Shown here: in pieces, positions 18,078 to 26,778 of the stretch
Layout: each line of letters begins with the position of its first letter
How positions within the stretch are numbered: position 1 is the stretch's first letter
NCBI RefSeq assembly: GCF_003986935.1
Contig: NZ_RJZE01000033.1
Location: forward strand, 1 to 62,541
Length of the DNA stretch: 62,541 nt
DNA from: Paraburkholderia kururiensis JCM 10599 = LMG 19447
Lineage (GTDB): Bacteria; Pseudomonadota; Gammaproteobacteria; Burkholderiales; Burkholderiaceae
Reading direction: 5' to 3'
Program-made: the position numbers and the translations under genes
The notes under the pieces: model-generated
The model's input: only the letters and a program-made list of their open reading frames with translations
The model's database searches: none
What the model was told of the DNA's origin: nothing

Positions 18078-18590
18078 GGTGAGGTGAACTGTGCATTCCG
18101 GCGGCTGCGGACGCGTGAATGGGACAAGTTCATCACAAATTCCCTCACCTTATGGGCTCCCATAAGGGCCATTCTGTGTGTCACAGTGAGTCCAGCACAA
18201 TTCACCTCACCAATCGTCGCGGCTCCCTTCCATCATGCTTCGGGCGCGAACGTTCAGGGATACCCTTTACGCGACCGCAGCGCCCCTGCAATTTCTCTCT
18301 TACATTGCCGCCGCGGTTTGTACGTTTTTGATAAGACAAAAAACCACCACACCACCAACAAGCGCAGGAAAATCTCAGACAATCAGTGGGTTAGCTCTAC
18401 AAGGTGAGGTTCTCTGTGTGTGAAGTGCTGTTGATTGAGCAAAGACGTGCGGCCTTTTTCCCAATACGGTGAGGGAAATTGGCGCGAAAGGTGACCTAAT
18501 TGGGCGCGACGGTGAGGCGAATTGTGCGTGGAGCGGAGGCAGAGTGAGGTTATCTGTGAAACTGACGGCCCGAAGGTGAGGTAATGTGTG
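18078..18590. other. Plasmid replication origin (oriV) with nine iterons
   Basis: A 16-base motif with consensus GGTGAGGTGAATTGTG is repeated. Direct copies start at 18078, 18403, 18468, 18490, 18511, 18543 and 18575; inverted copies are at 18134-18149 and 18196-18211. The copies at 18468, 18490 and 18511 are spaced 21-22 bases, and those at 18511, 18543 and 18575 are spaced 32, about whole helical turns. Less GC-rich DNA (18330-18390) separates the outer and inner groups. The Rep gene follows directly. This is the classic iteron-Rep arrangement; the inverted pair may act in copy control. No perfect DnaA box was seen here. Confidence 0.85.
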
Positions 18591-18619
18591 TTGACACTTC
18601 ACCTTGACCTCGGTACCGT
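18591..18619 (+). promoter_or_regulatory. Candidate rep promoter overlapping the last iteron
   Basis: TTGACA (18591-18596) directly abuts the last iteron, and a weak -10 (TACCGT, 18614-18619) follows at 17-bp spacing. A GGTGAAG half-site on the opposite strand (18598-18604) lies between them. Binding of Rep to the adjacent iteron would block it, giving autorepression. The poor -10 keeps confidence low. Confidence 0.35.
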
Positions 18620-18657
18620 ACCGCTCGCGATGATTGAATAATGAGCAAGGAGCTCGC

Positions 18658-20040
18658 ATGGCAACAGCGGGGCAGGTGGCCACTTCCCGACAACTGGCAT
18701 TGGCGTTGTTCGACGATGCCAACGCTGAGGGATTGTCCGTTGATGCAGCCCGCTCTGATATCGGCTTTCCGCGCAAGAACGTCCTCATCCGGATCGTTGA
18801 TCTAGGCGTTGCCGCCCGACGCCTGGTCGATGCAGCATATTTCATCGTAGCGCAAGAAGAACGGGTCCACGATCTCTACGATGTGGAGCTGGACTACTTC
18901 AAGTGGCTGATGCGCTACTCGAGCCGCAACAACACTCACCTCGAACAGGTCATCACGGAGGCTCAGAAGGCCTTAATTCAAGCTACTGCCGCCCCGGTCG
19001 ATGGTGAAAAACCGTTCGGCTCCGTGCAACTGATTGGCCGCATTACCTACCAGGGTGGGCGGTTTCAGTTTCGGGTTTCACCCGAAATGATTTCGATCAT
19101 CCGCGGCCCGGGCAAGTCCCACTGGCTGAGTCTACGAATCACCTCACTCTTCACCCTTAGTTACGCGCGGGTTATGTACGACCACCTTCTTCCTTACGCG
19201 GATGACGGTATCACCGACTGGTTCACACTCGACGAGTTGCGCGCATGGCAAGGTGAAATGGGAGCCAACGCGCAGGTGTTCAAGTATTTCAAGCGCGACT
19301 GGCTGGAGCCGGCGGTAAAGCAGATAAACGAAGTATCGGACCTCACGCTCTCATATGAGACGCGAAATGAGCCCGGATCGCGCAAAATCGGGCGCTTACG
19401 CTTTCGCTTGGAGCGGAAGGACATGGCCGAGCGCATGCTGCACACGCATGAAGAAGCTCAAGCGATCTATAAGACCCTGAAACAGGAGTTTGGCCTGTCG
19501 AGCGACCAATTCAATCAGATCGCTGCGAATCGAGGCGTGTACACGGACGAACGGATCCAGCAGGCGATTGAGCGAACGCGGTTCAGTCTTCGTCTGGGGA
19601 AAGTCACGAAGAGCCCCGCCGGCTTCTTTATGAAAGCCTTGAAGGAGGGATGGGTCGTATCAGAAGCAGAGCGTCAGATGATCGACGTTCAGCAGACACT
19701 CGCCTTGTCCGAACAACGTGCGACTGAAGAAAAGGCAAAGGCGCAAACTCTTGCCGCTGTACAGTCAGCCGCGCTCGAAACGTCGGCGCGAGATCGTATG
19801 CGTGAAGAAGCTCGGCTCGGTCGCGACGCATACGAACATGCCGATCAGAAGCAAAAGGACGACTGGCTTCGATCGTACCTGTCATCAGCTGCCGGCAAGC
19901 TGACCCTCAAGCGCCTAAAGATCGACCCTTCGAGCGTCAATGAGGCGACGGCACTCAGCGACCCGGACTTAGCCGGCGATTTCGCGCGCTTCGTGTTCAA
20001 CAAGGCAAAGCCGAAGACATCGACGGCGCGGCCACTGTAG
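18658..20040 (+). CDS. repA: Replication initiator protein (RepB/Rep_3 family)
   Basis: A 460-residue initiator that should bind the upstream iterons. ATG 18658 has AGGAG at good spacing; the frame opens upstream at 18634. Recognisable winged-helix Rep features are FPRKNVLIRIVDLGVAARRL, YFKWLMRYSSRNNTHL, SLRITSLFTLSYARVMYDHL, WFTLDELRAWQGE and FKYFKRDWLEPAVKQINEVSDLTLSY. The C-terminal ~150 residues are helical and charged (LSEQRATEEKAKAQ, QKQKDDWLRSYLSS), longer than in minimal Rep_3 proteins, as in large betaproteobacterial plasmids. It transcribes away from parAB. Confidence 0.92.
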   Translation: MATAGQVATSRQLALALFDDANAEGLSVDAARSDIGFPRKNVLIRIVDLGVAARRLVDAAYFIVAQEERVHDLYDVELDYFKWLMRYSSRNNTHLEQVITEAQKALIQATAAPVDGEKPFGSVQLIGRITYQGGRFQFRVSPEMISIIRGPGKSHWLSLRITSLFTLSYARVMYDHLLPYADDGITDWFTLDELRAWQGEMGANAQVFKYFKRDWLEPAVKQINEVSDLTLSYETRNEPGSRKIGRLRFRLERKDMAERMLHTHEEAQAIYKTLKQEFGLSSDQFNQIAANRGVYTDERIQQAIERTRFSLRLGKVTKSPAGFFMKALKEGWVVSEAERQMIDVQQTLALSEQRATEEKAKAQTLAAVQSAALETSARDRMREEARLGRDAYEHADQKQKDDWLRSYLSSAAGKLTLKRLKIDPSSVNEATALSDPDLAGDFARFVFNKAKPKTSTARPL

Positions 20041-20457
20041 CCCGGAGCGGACGATTGGCTGCGGATTGTGCGGCATCCGTTTTGTGCGCCAAATGGCGAA
20101 TCGTCACTGATCGAATCACTCTGTACACCTAATTGATTGGCGCAGTGACGGCTGCACCAGCAGCGCTACGTTTGGACGCGGCGGCGCCGGCCAGTCCATA
20201 CGGTTGTTCCTCGTCTATCGCCGCCTCATTCCATTCCGTTCATCGGAACTCTTTTCGCGACCGTCTACAGCGGGCCATAGACTTTCACCCGCCGTTCGAC
20301 ACTAAGAGCTGTCTTGCGTCAGCGCATACGCATCTCCGGGATTTGCTCAGACTTTATCTCCGACGTCGAGCTGCTCTCGCGCCGTGTCGGCAATAGCGTC
20401 GAAGATTCCGAACGAGGCGTAGTCCACGGTATCCGGCGTCGTCGAGTGTCAAGAGGC

Positions 20458-20511
20458 AAAAGCTCTACAAAAACTGCACCATTCCGCCTTTTCCCGTTCA
20501 GGCGCCTGAAC
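20458..20511 (+). repeat. 54-bp dispersed element, copy 1
   Basis: Begins AAAAGCTCTACAAAAACTGC and ends with the perfect palindrome GTTCAGGCGCCTGAAC (20496-20511). The 38 bases before the palindrome match copy 2 at nearly every position. It lies upstream of the VirB/pilus operon. Confidence 0.8.
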
Positions 20512-20636
20512 GCGAATTTGTCTATTCTTTGTGCACGCCCCAGTAGAATCAAGCACTTGGCGCGCAGTGCGCTCCGCGAAAGGTGTGAAACCGTGAAACT
20601 GGAATCTCGCCGCTGCTGCTCAGATTGGCGAAGCCG

Positions 20637-20690
20637 AAAAGCTCCACAAAAACTGCACCATTCCGCGTTTTCCGGTTCAGGCGCCTGAAC
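20637..20690 (+). repeat. 54-bp dispersed element, copy 2
   Basis: Begins AAAAGCTCCACAAAAACTGC and ends with GTTCAGGCGCCTGAAC (20675-20690). Same length and orientation as copy 1. It ends 118 bases before the virB8 start, a plausible place for an activator or repressor site. Confidence 0.8.
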
Positions 20691-20808
20691 ACAAACTCCC
20701 CTCACGGCGGGCCGGGCGCAATGGTATGCAAATTGACGGCCCTTTTGCCCCGAAGGAGCCGGTGCCCGACTGTTCCAATTGACGCGAGCCAACCTGTCCG
20801 CGCGCGTC

Positions 20809-21513
20809 ATGCCCCTCTTTCGTCGTTCCCGTAAGGATGTCGCCCTCTCGACCGCACCGGGAGGGTATTCCGAAGAAGATCCGGAGAAGATCATCTTCGA
20901 TCGCGGCACGCGCCTGCGCGTCGAGGCCAATCACTGGAAGACCCTCTGCTTCGTGCTCGCGTTCGTCGCGGTCGGCGCTGTGTGGACGCGCAAGCCGCCA
21001 CCCTCGGTCGTCAAGGCTTACGGCATAGCTGCCGACGCGGGAGGCCGACCGCTCATCAAGCAGCTTGCGGCATACAAGCCGGACGACCAGGCGCTGCGCT
21101 CCTCGATTGCCGACTCGGTCCAGCGCTGGTTCACGATCGAGCCTGTCCTCACGCCGACAATCGAGGATTCGCGCCTGGCCCGCAACATCAACGCCGTGAA
21201 GGCGCAGATGACGGACAACGGGCGAAACCAGTTCGCCGACTGGCTGCATCAGGACGCGCCGTTCCAGTCCATCACGAGCAACCCCAAGTTCGTGCGCGAG
21301 GTGAAGGTCAGCAGCGTGTCGGTGCTCGACGACTCCACCGTCGTCGTCGAATTCTCGACGTCCACCACGCAGTTCCCGTCCGACAAGCCGGTCGTACAGC
21401 GCTACGCGCTCACGCTGCGTTACCAGATCGTGCCGGCCAGTTCGGACGATGCCGTGGGCACCAATCCGTTCGGGATCTTCTTCCCGTTCTTCACCCTCCA
21501 GAAAACGGTATGA
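20809..21513 (+). CDS. virB8: VirB8-like inner-membrane T4SS protein
   Basis: A 234-residue bitopic protein of the VirB8/TrbF type, a periplasmic assembly factor of type IV secretion systems. A short cytoplasmic tail (MPLFRRSRKDVAL) precedes one membrane segment (TLCFVLAFVAVGAVW, about residues 47-61). The NTF2-like periplasmic domain follows (KQLAAYKPDDQALRSS, NAVKAQMTDNGRNQFADWL) and ends RYALTLRYQIVPASS. A TTG at 20779 would extend it by 10 residues. It is the first gene of the operon and overlaps virB9 by 4 bases. Confidence 0.85.
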   Translation: MPLFRRSRKDVALSTAPGGYSEEDPEKIIFDRGTRLRVEANHWKTLCFVLAFVAVGAVWTRKPPPSVVKAYGIAADAGGRPLIKQLAAYKPDDQALRSSIADSVQRWFTIEPVLTPTIEDSRLARNINAVKAQMTDNGRNQFADWLHQDAPFQSITSNPKFVREVKVSSVSVLDDSTVVVEFSTSTTQFPSDKPVVQRYALTLRYQIVPASSDDAVGTNPFGIFFPFFTLQKTV

Positions 21514-22412
21514 CGACGCACGCCCCCCGAGCCCTGCCACTCGCCGTCGCGCTCGCAGGCGCGCTTGTCCTGTCGGGTCCAACGTTCGCCGCGTCGCGGC
21601 AGGCGCCTGCACCCGCCGCAGGGGCACTGGACGTTGGCGCGATCGTGGGTGATCCGATGAGCCCGGTGAATCCCTACAACTCGGGCACCGACCCGATCAC
21701 GATGCCCAATGACGCGCGGATTGCGGTCTTTCCGTATAGCCGCGACCAGATCTTCCGCATCATCACCGCGCCGGCAAAGAACACGACGATCGAGTTCGCG
21801 CCGGGCGAGAAGCTCATTGCCGATCCCGCGATGGGCGATTCGGTTAGCTGGACCATGGACACCGACGGCGCGAACCACTTCTTCATCAAGCCCATGCGGC
21901 CCGGGCTCGTGAACACCCTGCACCTCACGACGAACCTGCGCGAGTACGACATGACCCTCGTATCCTCGCCGCTGGGCGGCTTCTTCTATCAGACCGTGCG
22001 CTTTAACTATCCCGGCTCGCTGATGGCAAAGGTGCGTGCGAGGGCAGGGGCTGATGCGTCCGCCGGCGACAGGGCAGAGGACGATGCTGCTGGCGGGAAC
22101 GGCAGTGCCACTGATTCGGGACCGCTGGGCGTTTCACCCGACAAGCTCAACTTCGACTACAAGGTCGACGGCTCTGCACCGTTCAGGCCACAGACAGTGT
22201 TCGACGATGGCCGGTTCGTGTGGCTGCGTCTGCCGCCCGATGCGCCGTTTGCCGTGCCCATCGTGAAGGATCATGGGGACGACGTGAGCCCGAATTTCAT
22301 CCGGCGCGGCCCCTACATCGTGGTCCAGCAGATGGCCGACCGGATAGTGCTGCGCGCGGGCAATGACGAGGTGACCGTCACGCGCCGCAAGCCCGGCCTT
22401 TTCGGGTTCTGA
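21510..22412 (+). CDS. virB9: VirB9/TrbG (CagX family) T4SS outer-core protein
   Basis: A 300-residue secreted protein. After the signal peptide (LPLAVALAGALVLSGPTFAA), residues ~45-165 form the N-terminal VirB9 beta domain (IAVFPYSRDQIFRIITAP, ANHFFIKPMRPGLVNTLHLT). An Ala/Asp-rich linker leads to the CagX C-domain (FDYKVDGSAPFRPQTVFDD, GPYIVVQQMADRIVLRAG, EVTVTRRKPG). It joins VirB10 in the periplasm-spanning core channel. ATG 21510 overlaps the virB8 stop and virB10 follows after 3 bases. Confidence 0.9.
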   Translation: MTTHAPRALPLAVALAGALVLSGPTFAASRQAPAPAAGALDVGAIVGDPMSPVNPYNSGTDPITMPNDARIAVFPYSRDQIFRIITAPAKNTTIEFAPGEKLIADPAMGDSVSWTMDTDGANHFFIKPMRPGLVNTLHLTTNLREYDMTLVSSPLGGFFYQTVRFNYPGSLMAKVRARAGADASAGDRAEDDAAGGNGSATDSGPLGVSPDKLNFDYKVDGSAPFRPQTVFDDGRFVWLRLPPDAPFAVPIVKDHGDDVSPNFIRRGPYIVVQQMADRIVLRAGNDEVTVTRRKPGLFGF

Positions 22413-22415
22413 GCC

Positions 22416-23693
22416 ATGTCGAGCCAGAACCAGGGAAGCCCGTCGGATCAGGAGCGCGTGGTCAAGGGCAAATCGCCGCGCAACGCGCTCATGGCAGTGG
22501 GGGCCATCTTCGCGTTTGCCATCGGTGCGATGGGCTTCTACTACCAGTCCAAGGTGAGCGCCCGTGACGCGGAAGAGGCGAAGCAGGACAAGGCCGCAAA
22601 GACGGCTGCGTCGGTAGACCGTACGCCCTCGAGCGATGACATCGACCGGATCATCCGCGACCAGCAGGCCCGCGCACGCGCCGACGAGGAACGCGCGCGC
22701 CGGGAAGCCGCTGCCGCATCGGATGCACGGCCCGCGTCCTCGAAGCCCGCGCTGTCGCTCGACCAGTACGAGCGCGAGTCCACCGGAACCAGTCTCGCTG
22801 CCAGTGCGAAGCAGGACAACCTGTACGCATCGCCGATCTTCATTCCTGGACTGAAGATCAAGGAACAGGCTGTTCAGCAGACCGGTACGGCGGTGCCGGG
22901 CGGGATCATGACACCCCAGCAGATGGCGATGCAGCAGCTCGTCGCGCAGCAGGCGGCAGTGGGTCAGGCCGACGCGCAGGCGAAGGCGATCGCGGCGGCA
23001 ATGGGGCAGGGCAACAGCCGCACTACTTCCGGGGACCGCGACCAGCAGTTCCTCAGGGATGCAAAGGCGCAGTCGGCTTCGGGCGAAGGTTTCCTGAGCG
23101 CGGGCTTCGTTGGCCAGGAAAAGCCCTGCACGCTCGCGCCCCCACACCACATTCCGATACTCACCGCCGAAGGCGAGAACTCGGACCGGCCGGGTACGGT
23201 TTCGCTCGTCGTTGAGCAGGACGTGTACGACAGTGTGACCGGCACGTGTCTCATGATCCCGAAGGGCACAACCATTACCGGTCCCTACCAGAGCGATATC
23301 CAGGTCGGGCAGGAGAGCATCGAGGTGGCCGCCACCGAGATGCGCCTGCCGAACGGCAAGGAGGTGCCGCTGTTCGGCGCACAGGGTGCCGACGAGAACG
23401 GCTATGCGGGCTTCTCCGGGGACGTCAACAACCACTTCCTGAAGATCTTCGGCGCCTCAGCGCTCACGGCCGTGCTGCTTGGCAGGTTCGACAACAACGG
23501 CGTCTCGTCGTCTACGAGCGGTCCGTATGGCGTGACGCAGGTGGGCAGTACCGCAGGTCAGGTCGCAGCGCAGACTACGCAGTCGATCCTGAGCCGCTAC
23601 CAGAGCATCCCGCCGACCATCAAGGTGCCGCCCGGCAAGCGCGGGATGATCAAGGTGAACCGCGACATTCACCTGGAGCCGTACCGTGGCTAG
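22416..23693 (+). CDS. virB10: VirB10/TrbI T4SS core channel protein
   Basis: A 425-residue bitopic protein spanning inner and outer membranes in T4SS cores. The cytoplasmic tail (1-23) is followed by a membrane segment (NALMAVGAIFAFAIGAMGFYY) and a charged, Arg/Ala-rich periplasmic stalk (~45-180). The TrbI beta-barrel domain contains ILTAEGENSDRPGTVSLVVE, TCLMIPKGTTITGPYQSDI, SIEVAATEMRLPNGKEVPL and KVPPGKRGMIKVNRDIHLEP. The outer-membrane helix region (KIFGASALTAVLLGRF, TQSILSRY) is present. The 3' end overlaps the next gene by 8 bases. Confidence 0.93.
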   Translation: MSSQNQGSPSDQERVVKGKSPRNALMAVGAIFAFAIGAMGFYYQSKVSARDAEEAKQDKAAKTAASVDRTPSSDDIDRIIRDQQARARADEERARREAAAASDARPASSKPALSLDQYERESTGTSLAASAKQDNLYASPIFIPGLKIKEQAVQQTGTAVPGGIMTPQQMAMQQLVAQQAAVGQADAQAKAIAAAMGQGNSRTTSGDRDQQFLRDAKAQSASGEGFLSAGFVGQEKPCTLAPPHHIPILTAEGENSDRPGTVSLVVEQDVYDSVTGTCLMIPKGTTITGPYQSDIQVGQESIEVAATEMRLPNGKEVPLFGAQGADENGYAGFSGDVNNHFLKIFGASALTAVLLGRFDNNGVSSSTSGPYGVTQVGSTAGQVAAQTTQSILSRYQSIPPTIKVPPGKRGMIKVNRDIHLEPYRG

Positions 23694-24495
23694 GCATGTG
23701 CTGGCTCCGTTCCTGCTGTGGGCCGCGACGGGCTCGGTGGTGTACGCGGCGACCATCGATGAGGTTATCAGTCCCGCCGCGCTGGTGTTGGCCTCGCAGA
23801 ACACGCGCGAGGTGGCAACACTCGACGGCACGCCGGTCCTTTACTGCGGACTCGCGGCTTTTCGCGCCTGGGCGTCACGCCTCGTTGGCCAGACGATCGC
23901 GAGCACGCCGGCGCAGGGCATTACCGTGCCTGTCGATAACCATCAGGTCTCCCTCGCAGGCCTCATGATCCGCAGCGGCTGGCTGCAGCCGGCGCAGCTC
24001 GACGACGATGCCCAGGCGGCGATGACCGAGGGCCGTGGGGGCTGGGCGTGCGCAAAGGCCGAGGTGCCGTTCGTGCTGATGCACACGAGCGTCGATCCGA
24101 AGGTGCTGGCTGGCATTGCGCTGAACGAGTCGGCATGGCACGGACGGGCGTGGCCGTGGACGCTGAACGTCGCGGGTCAAGGCTACTTCTTCCGTTCGCG
24201 CACCGACGCATACGGTGCGATGCGTGCGTTGATAGCGGCGGGTCGCTGCGACTTCGACGTGGGCATCATGCAGGTGAACTGGTGCTACCACCGGCAGCGC
24301 TTCGCGTCGCCGTGGGATGCGCTCGCCCCCGCCGTCAATATCCGCGTGGCGGAGTCAATCCTAAACGAGAACTACGGGCGCACCCACTCGGTCGCGAAGG
24401 CCATCGCGTACTACCACAGCGCGAATCCGGCACCTGGCAGCGCGTATCTCGCGCGCTTCGCGCATCACCTCAACCAGATCAACGCGGGCCTATGA
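23686..24495 (+). CDS. Lytic transglycosylase with an extra N-terminal domain
   Basis: A 269-residue secreted protein; GTG 23686 is supported by GGAG 8 bases upstream. A signal peptide (PFLLWAATGSVVYA) precedes an N-terminal domain of ~100 residues (TREVATLDGTPVLYCGL, VPVDNHQVSLAGLMIRSGWL) whose pattern recalls thermonuclease-like barrels, a guess from pattern only. Residues ~125-265 are a goose-type transglycosylase (SLT) domain: LAGIALNESAWHG with the catalytic Glu, VGIMQVNW, and the VAKAIAYYHSANP region. It should open peptidoglycan for the VirB/pilus assembly. Confidence 0.8.
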   Translation: MARHVLAPFLLWAATGSVVYAATIDEVISPAALVLASQNTREVATLDGTPVLYCGLAAFRAWASRLVGQTIASTPAQGITVPVDNHQVSLAGLMIRSGWLQPAQLDDDAQAAMTEGRGGWACAKAEVPFVLMHTSVDPKVLAGIALNESAWHGRAWPWTLNVAGQGYFFRSRTDAYGAMRALIAAGRCDFDVGIMQVNWCYHRQRFASPWDALAPAVNIRVAESILNENYGRTHSVAKAIAYYHSANPAPGSAYLARFAHHLNQINAGL

Positions 24496-25718
24496 AGCAC
24501 ACCGTCCTCCGACTCGCCGCGCTCGGGCTCTTCGCCGTGGTCCGTACGTCGCCTGCTGCCAGCACCGATCCGTTCGATTTCGACTACGAGATCGCGGGCG
24601 GGATCGCCGAGCGCCCGGCGCTCATCTTCAACGATGGATCGAAGACGTATATCCAGCCGCGCGCTGGCCAGATCATCAACGTCGCCGGCGGCCACGCCGA
24701 GGGGCCGTACATGGTCGTCGACGGTACGCCTTCCACGATCCAGTACAGCGTCGCGGGCCACACTGCCGTTGCAACCTGGAACCGCGCCAACGCCTTCATC
24801 GGCGGACACGGGGCGGTGCCGGGTGCGGGTGACGACCAGCCGGTTGCCTTCTCCGGCTTCAGCGGCCGGCTCGCGCTCGTGGGCGAGCGGGGCGCGCTTG
24901 AGCCGGTACGTGCACTGAATGCGACCATGCCGGTTGCCTCGATCGTGAAGGCTCTCGTGCCGCAGGGTTGGAGCGGTTCTGCGCAGAAGGATGTGGACCT
25001 CACCACGCCGGACCGGTTCGAGACGCATCCGGGTGAGAACTGGATGCAGGCACTCGATCGCCTCATGGTGCAGACGGAACTCTATGCCGATGTGGATTTC
25101 GACAGGCGCCACGTGCGGCTGCGTCGCGACGCGGGCAAGTCGGCTGCGCTCAACTATGCGGCGGGCGTCGTAACGCATGCCGATCCAGCAAAGGTCGCGG
25201 CGGAGTCGGCCTCGCAGCGGGCATCGCTTCTCGCGCAATACTTCGGCGCAAACGCAATCCGTGACGGCGACGACGCCCACACACAGATCCGTTTCGCCGC
25301 GAAGCCGCAGGACGTGACTTTCGCTTCGGTCGATGGCGCGTCGCTGCACCCGAAGTGGGACGCGGACGCTGGCGTGATGACCATCGACCGCGCCGAACGC
25401 TTCATCGTTGCCGACAGATCCCATCGCGTGGAGGTCGCGCGCCATGCAGGAACGCTGTACGACTTCGCGGGGGACAACGCTGCGCATCTGGAAGCCGTGT
25501 TTGACGAAAACGGACAGACGTTTTTCAAGTTTGCCCCAAGCGTCATCAACGTGACCGTCGCGGACGTGCATCACCTCGGCTTCGGCGAACAGAAGGGGCG
25601 CTTCTACCGGTTCAACGGAACGTCCGACCAGTTCATCGTGACCGCCGACGGTCAGACCGTGAACGTGGTGCGTCGTCACGACGTGAAGTATGTCGAGAGC
25701 GCAGGAGCTCCGTCGTGA
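24492..25718 (+). CDS. Secreted protein with two VirB9/CagX-like domains flanking a TcpQ-like module
   Basis: 408 residues, starting MKHTVLRLAALGLFAVV (signal peptide); ATG 24492 overlaps the previous stop. Residues ~20-95 (PALIFNDGSKTYIQPRAGQI, GPYMVVDGTPSTIQ, HTAVATWNR) and ~335-405 (EAVFDENGQTFFKFAPSVIN, GRFYRFNGTSDQF, QTVNVVRRHD) share a pattern. Both resemble the C-domain of the VirB9 encoded two genes upstream (QTVFDDGRFVWLRLP, GPYIVVQQM, EVTVTRR). Between them lies a helix/beta module (PGENWMQALDRLMVQTELYADVDFD) like the TcpQ/STN domain of pilus secretin partners. It probably bridges the VirB core and the pilus secretin in the outer membrane; this is inference. Confidence 0.7.
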   Translation: MKHTVLRLAALGLFAVVRTSPAASTDPFDFDYEIAGGIAERPALIFNDGSKTYIQPRAGQIINVAGGHAEGPYMVVDGTPSTIQYSVAGHTAVATWNRANAFIGGHGAVPGAGDDQPVAFSGFSGRLALVGERGALEPVRALNATMPVASIVKALVPQGWSGSAQKDVDLTTPDRFETHPGENWMQALDRLMVQTELYADVDFDRRHVRLRRDAGKSAALNYAAGVVTHADPAKVAAESASQRASLLAQYFGANAIRDGDDAHTQIRFAAKPQDVTFASVDGASLHPKWDADAGVMTIDRAERFIVADRSHRVEVARHAGTLYDFAGDNAAHLEAVFDENGQTFFKFAPSVINVTVADVHHLGFGEQKGRFYRFNGTSDQFIVTADGQTVNVVRRHDVKYVESAGAPS

Positions 25719-26134
25719 AGCGCTACGCCTTCTTTCCATTGGTGGCTGTTGCCCTGGTGCCCGCGTTCTCGCGCGCAGACTGCATCGACGATGCGGCGGC
25801 CTACCACCACATCAGTGCGCAGCTCGTACGCGCGATCGCGAGGCAGGAGTCGGGCATGCGGGCGGGCGCGATCAACGTGAACGCCAACGGCACCGAGGAC
25901 ATCGGGCTCATGCAGATCAACTCTTCATGGCTGCCCACGCTGGCGCGCTACGGCATCCGCCGCGAGCACCTCTTCAATGCGTGCACCAACGCCTACATCG
26001 GCACGTGGATTCTCGCGTCCAACATCCGCCAGTTCGGGCCAACGTGGAAAGCCGTTGGCGCCTACAACGCGACGTCGAGCACACGCCAGCTCGTCTACGC
26101 CAACTCGATCTATCGACGCCTGCAGGGCCACTGA
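25715..26134 (+). CDS. Lytic transglycosylase (VirB1/PilT/IagB type)
   Basis: A 139-residue secreted enzyme: signal peptide (FFPLVAVALVPAFSRA), then one compact SLT domain with IARQESGMRAGAINVNANG (catalytic Glu), EDIGLMQINSSWLP and VGAYNATSS. This size and sequence match the small transglycosylases of type IVb pilus and T4SS clusters (PilT of IncI plasmids, VirB1). It is the second transglycosylase in the operon. ATG 25715 overlaps the previous stop. Confidence 0.9.
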   Translation: MKRYAFFPLVAVALVPAFSRADCIDDAAAYHHISAQLVRAIARQESGMRAGAINVNANGTEDIGLMQINSSWLPTLARYGIRREHLFNACTNAYIGTWILASNIRQFGPTWKAVGAYNATSSTRQLVYANSIYRRLQGH

Positions 26135-26137
26135 ACA

Positions 26138-26776
26138 ATGATGAACAGACACTTCCCAATGAAGGCCAAGCACCGTTACCGCAAGATCGCCTCGGCGCTG
26201 TTTGCGGTTGCAGTGGCCTGTGGCACGAGCGCTGGCATGGCGGCCATGGGGCGGGGCGCGCCGACGACCGGGCCGGGTACGGCCGATGGCTGGCAGCCGC
26301 TGGTTAGTGCCGCTCCGCCGTCGGCGTCATCCGCGGTGGCGGACACCCGGCAGGCGGACACGCCGCTGTCCGTCCCGGCCGGCCCCGTTGTGGCTGCGGC
26401 CACGAATGGCACGGCGTCGAACACAGTCGCGTCTTCAGCAGGCGTTGCTGCCGCGTCCATGGATGTGAAGGCCGTGGTCCTGCCCGGTGCCGTACAGGTA
26501 GAGCCCACGGGCACCCTGAGCTTCAGCATCACGCCGCAGAACACGAACCTGCGCAATGCGCTGGACCGGTGGCTCCAGACGCAGGGCTGGCAGCTCGCCT
26601 GGAAGATTGACGACGACCTTCCTGTGGAGTTCAACGCGACCTTCACGGGAGACTTCCGCTCGATCCTCACCCAGGTCATGCAGGCGACCGATCACATGCG
26701 CACGCCTGCGCGCATCTGCCGCCATACCAACAACGTGATCCGCGTCATCGCGCGCGCGGCGAACTGCAAGGACTGA
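26138..26776 (+). CDS. TcpQ-domain protein (PilL-like)
   Basis: A 212-residue secreted protein. A basic N-terminus and signal segment (IASALFAVAVACGTSAGMAA) are followed by an Ala/Ser/Thr-rich linker (~45-115). The C-terminal ~75 residues have the TcpQ fold pattern: LRNALDRWLQTQGWQLAWKI, DLPVEFNATFTGDFRSILTQ, then NNVIRVIARA. In type IVb pili (TcpQ, PilL) this domain binds the secretin and helps it reach the outer membrane. The secretin gene follows after 2 bases. Confidence 0.8.
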   Translation: MMNRHFPMKAKHRYRKIASALFAVAVACGTSAGMAAMGRGAPTTGPGTADGWQPLVSAAPPSASSAVADTRQADTPLSVPAGPVVAAATNGTASNTVASSAGVAAASMDVKAVVLPGAVQVEPTGTLSFSITPQNTNLRNALDRWLQTQGWQLAWKIDDDLPVEFNATFTGDFRSILTQVMQATDHMRTPARICRHTNNVIRVIARAANCKD

Positions 26777-26778
26777 CC

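Larger units (their letters stand above)
20041..20808. other. Leader region of the VirB/pilus operon
   Basis: About 770 bases between rep and virB8 with no convincing gene. It carries two copies of the 54-bp element (20458 and 20637), 179 bases apart in the same orientation. No clear sigma-70 promoter was found, which would suit an activator-dependent promoter. Confidence 0.55.

Noticed and set aside
21600..21611. GCAGGCGCCTGC palindrome resembling the dispersed element
   Set aside because: Lies inside virB9, lacks the 38-base arm, and is explained by Ala/Pro codons.
22134..25739. Minus-strand frames of 433 and 424 codons opposite virB9/virB10 and the double-CagX gene
   Set aside because: Antisense shadows in GC-rich DNA.
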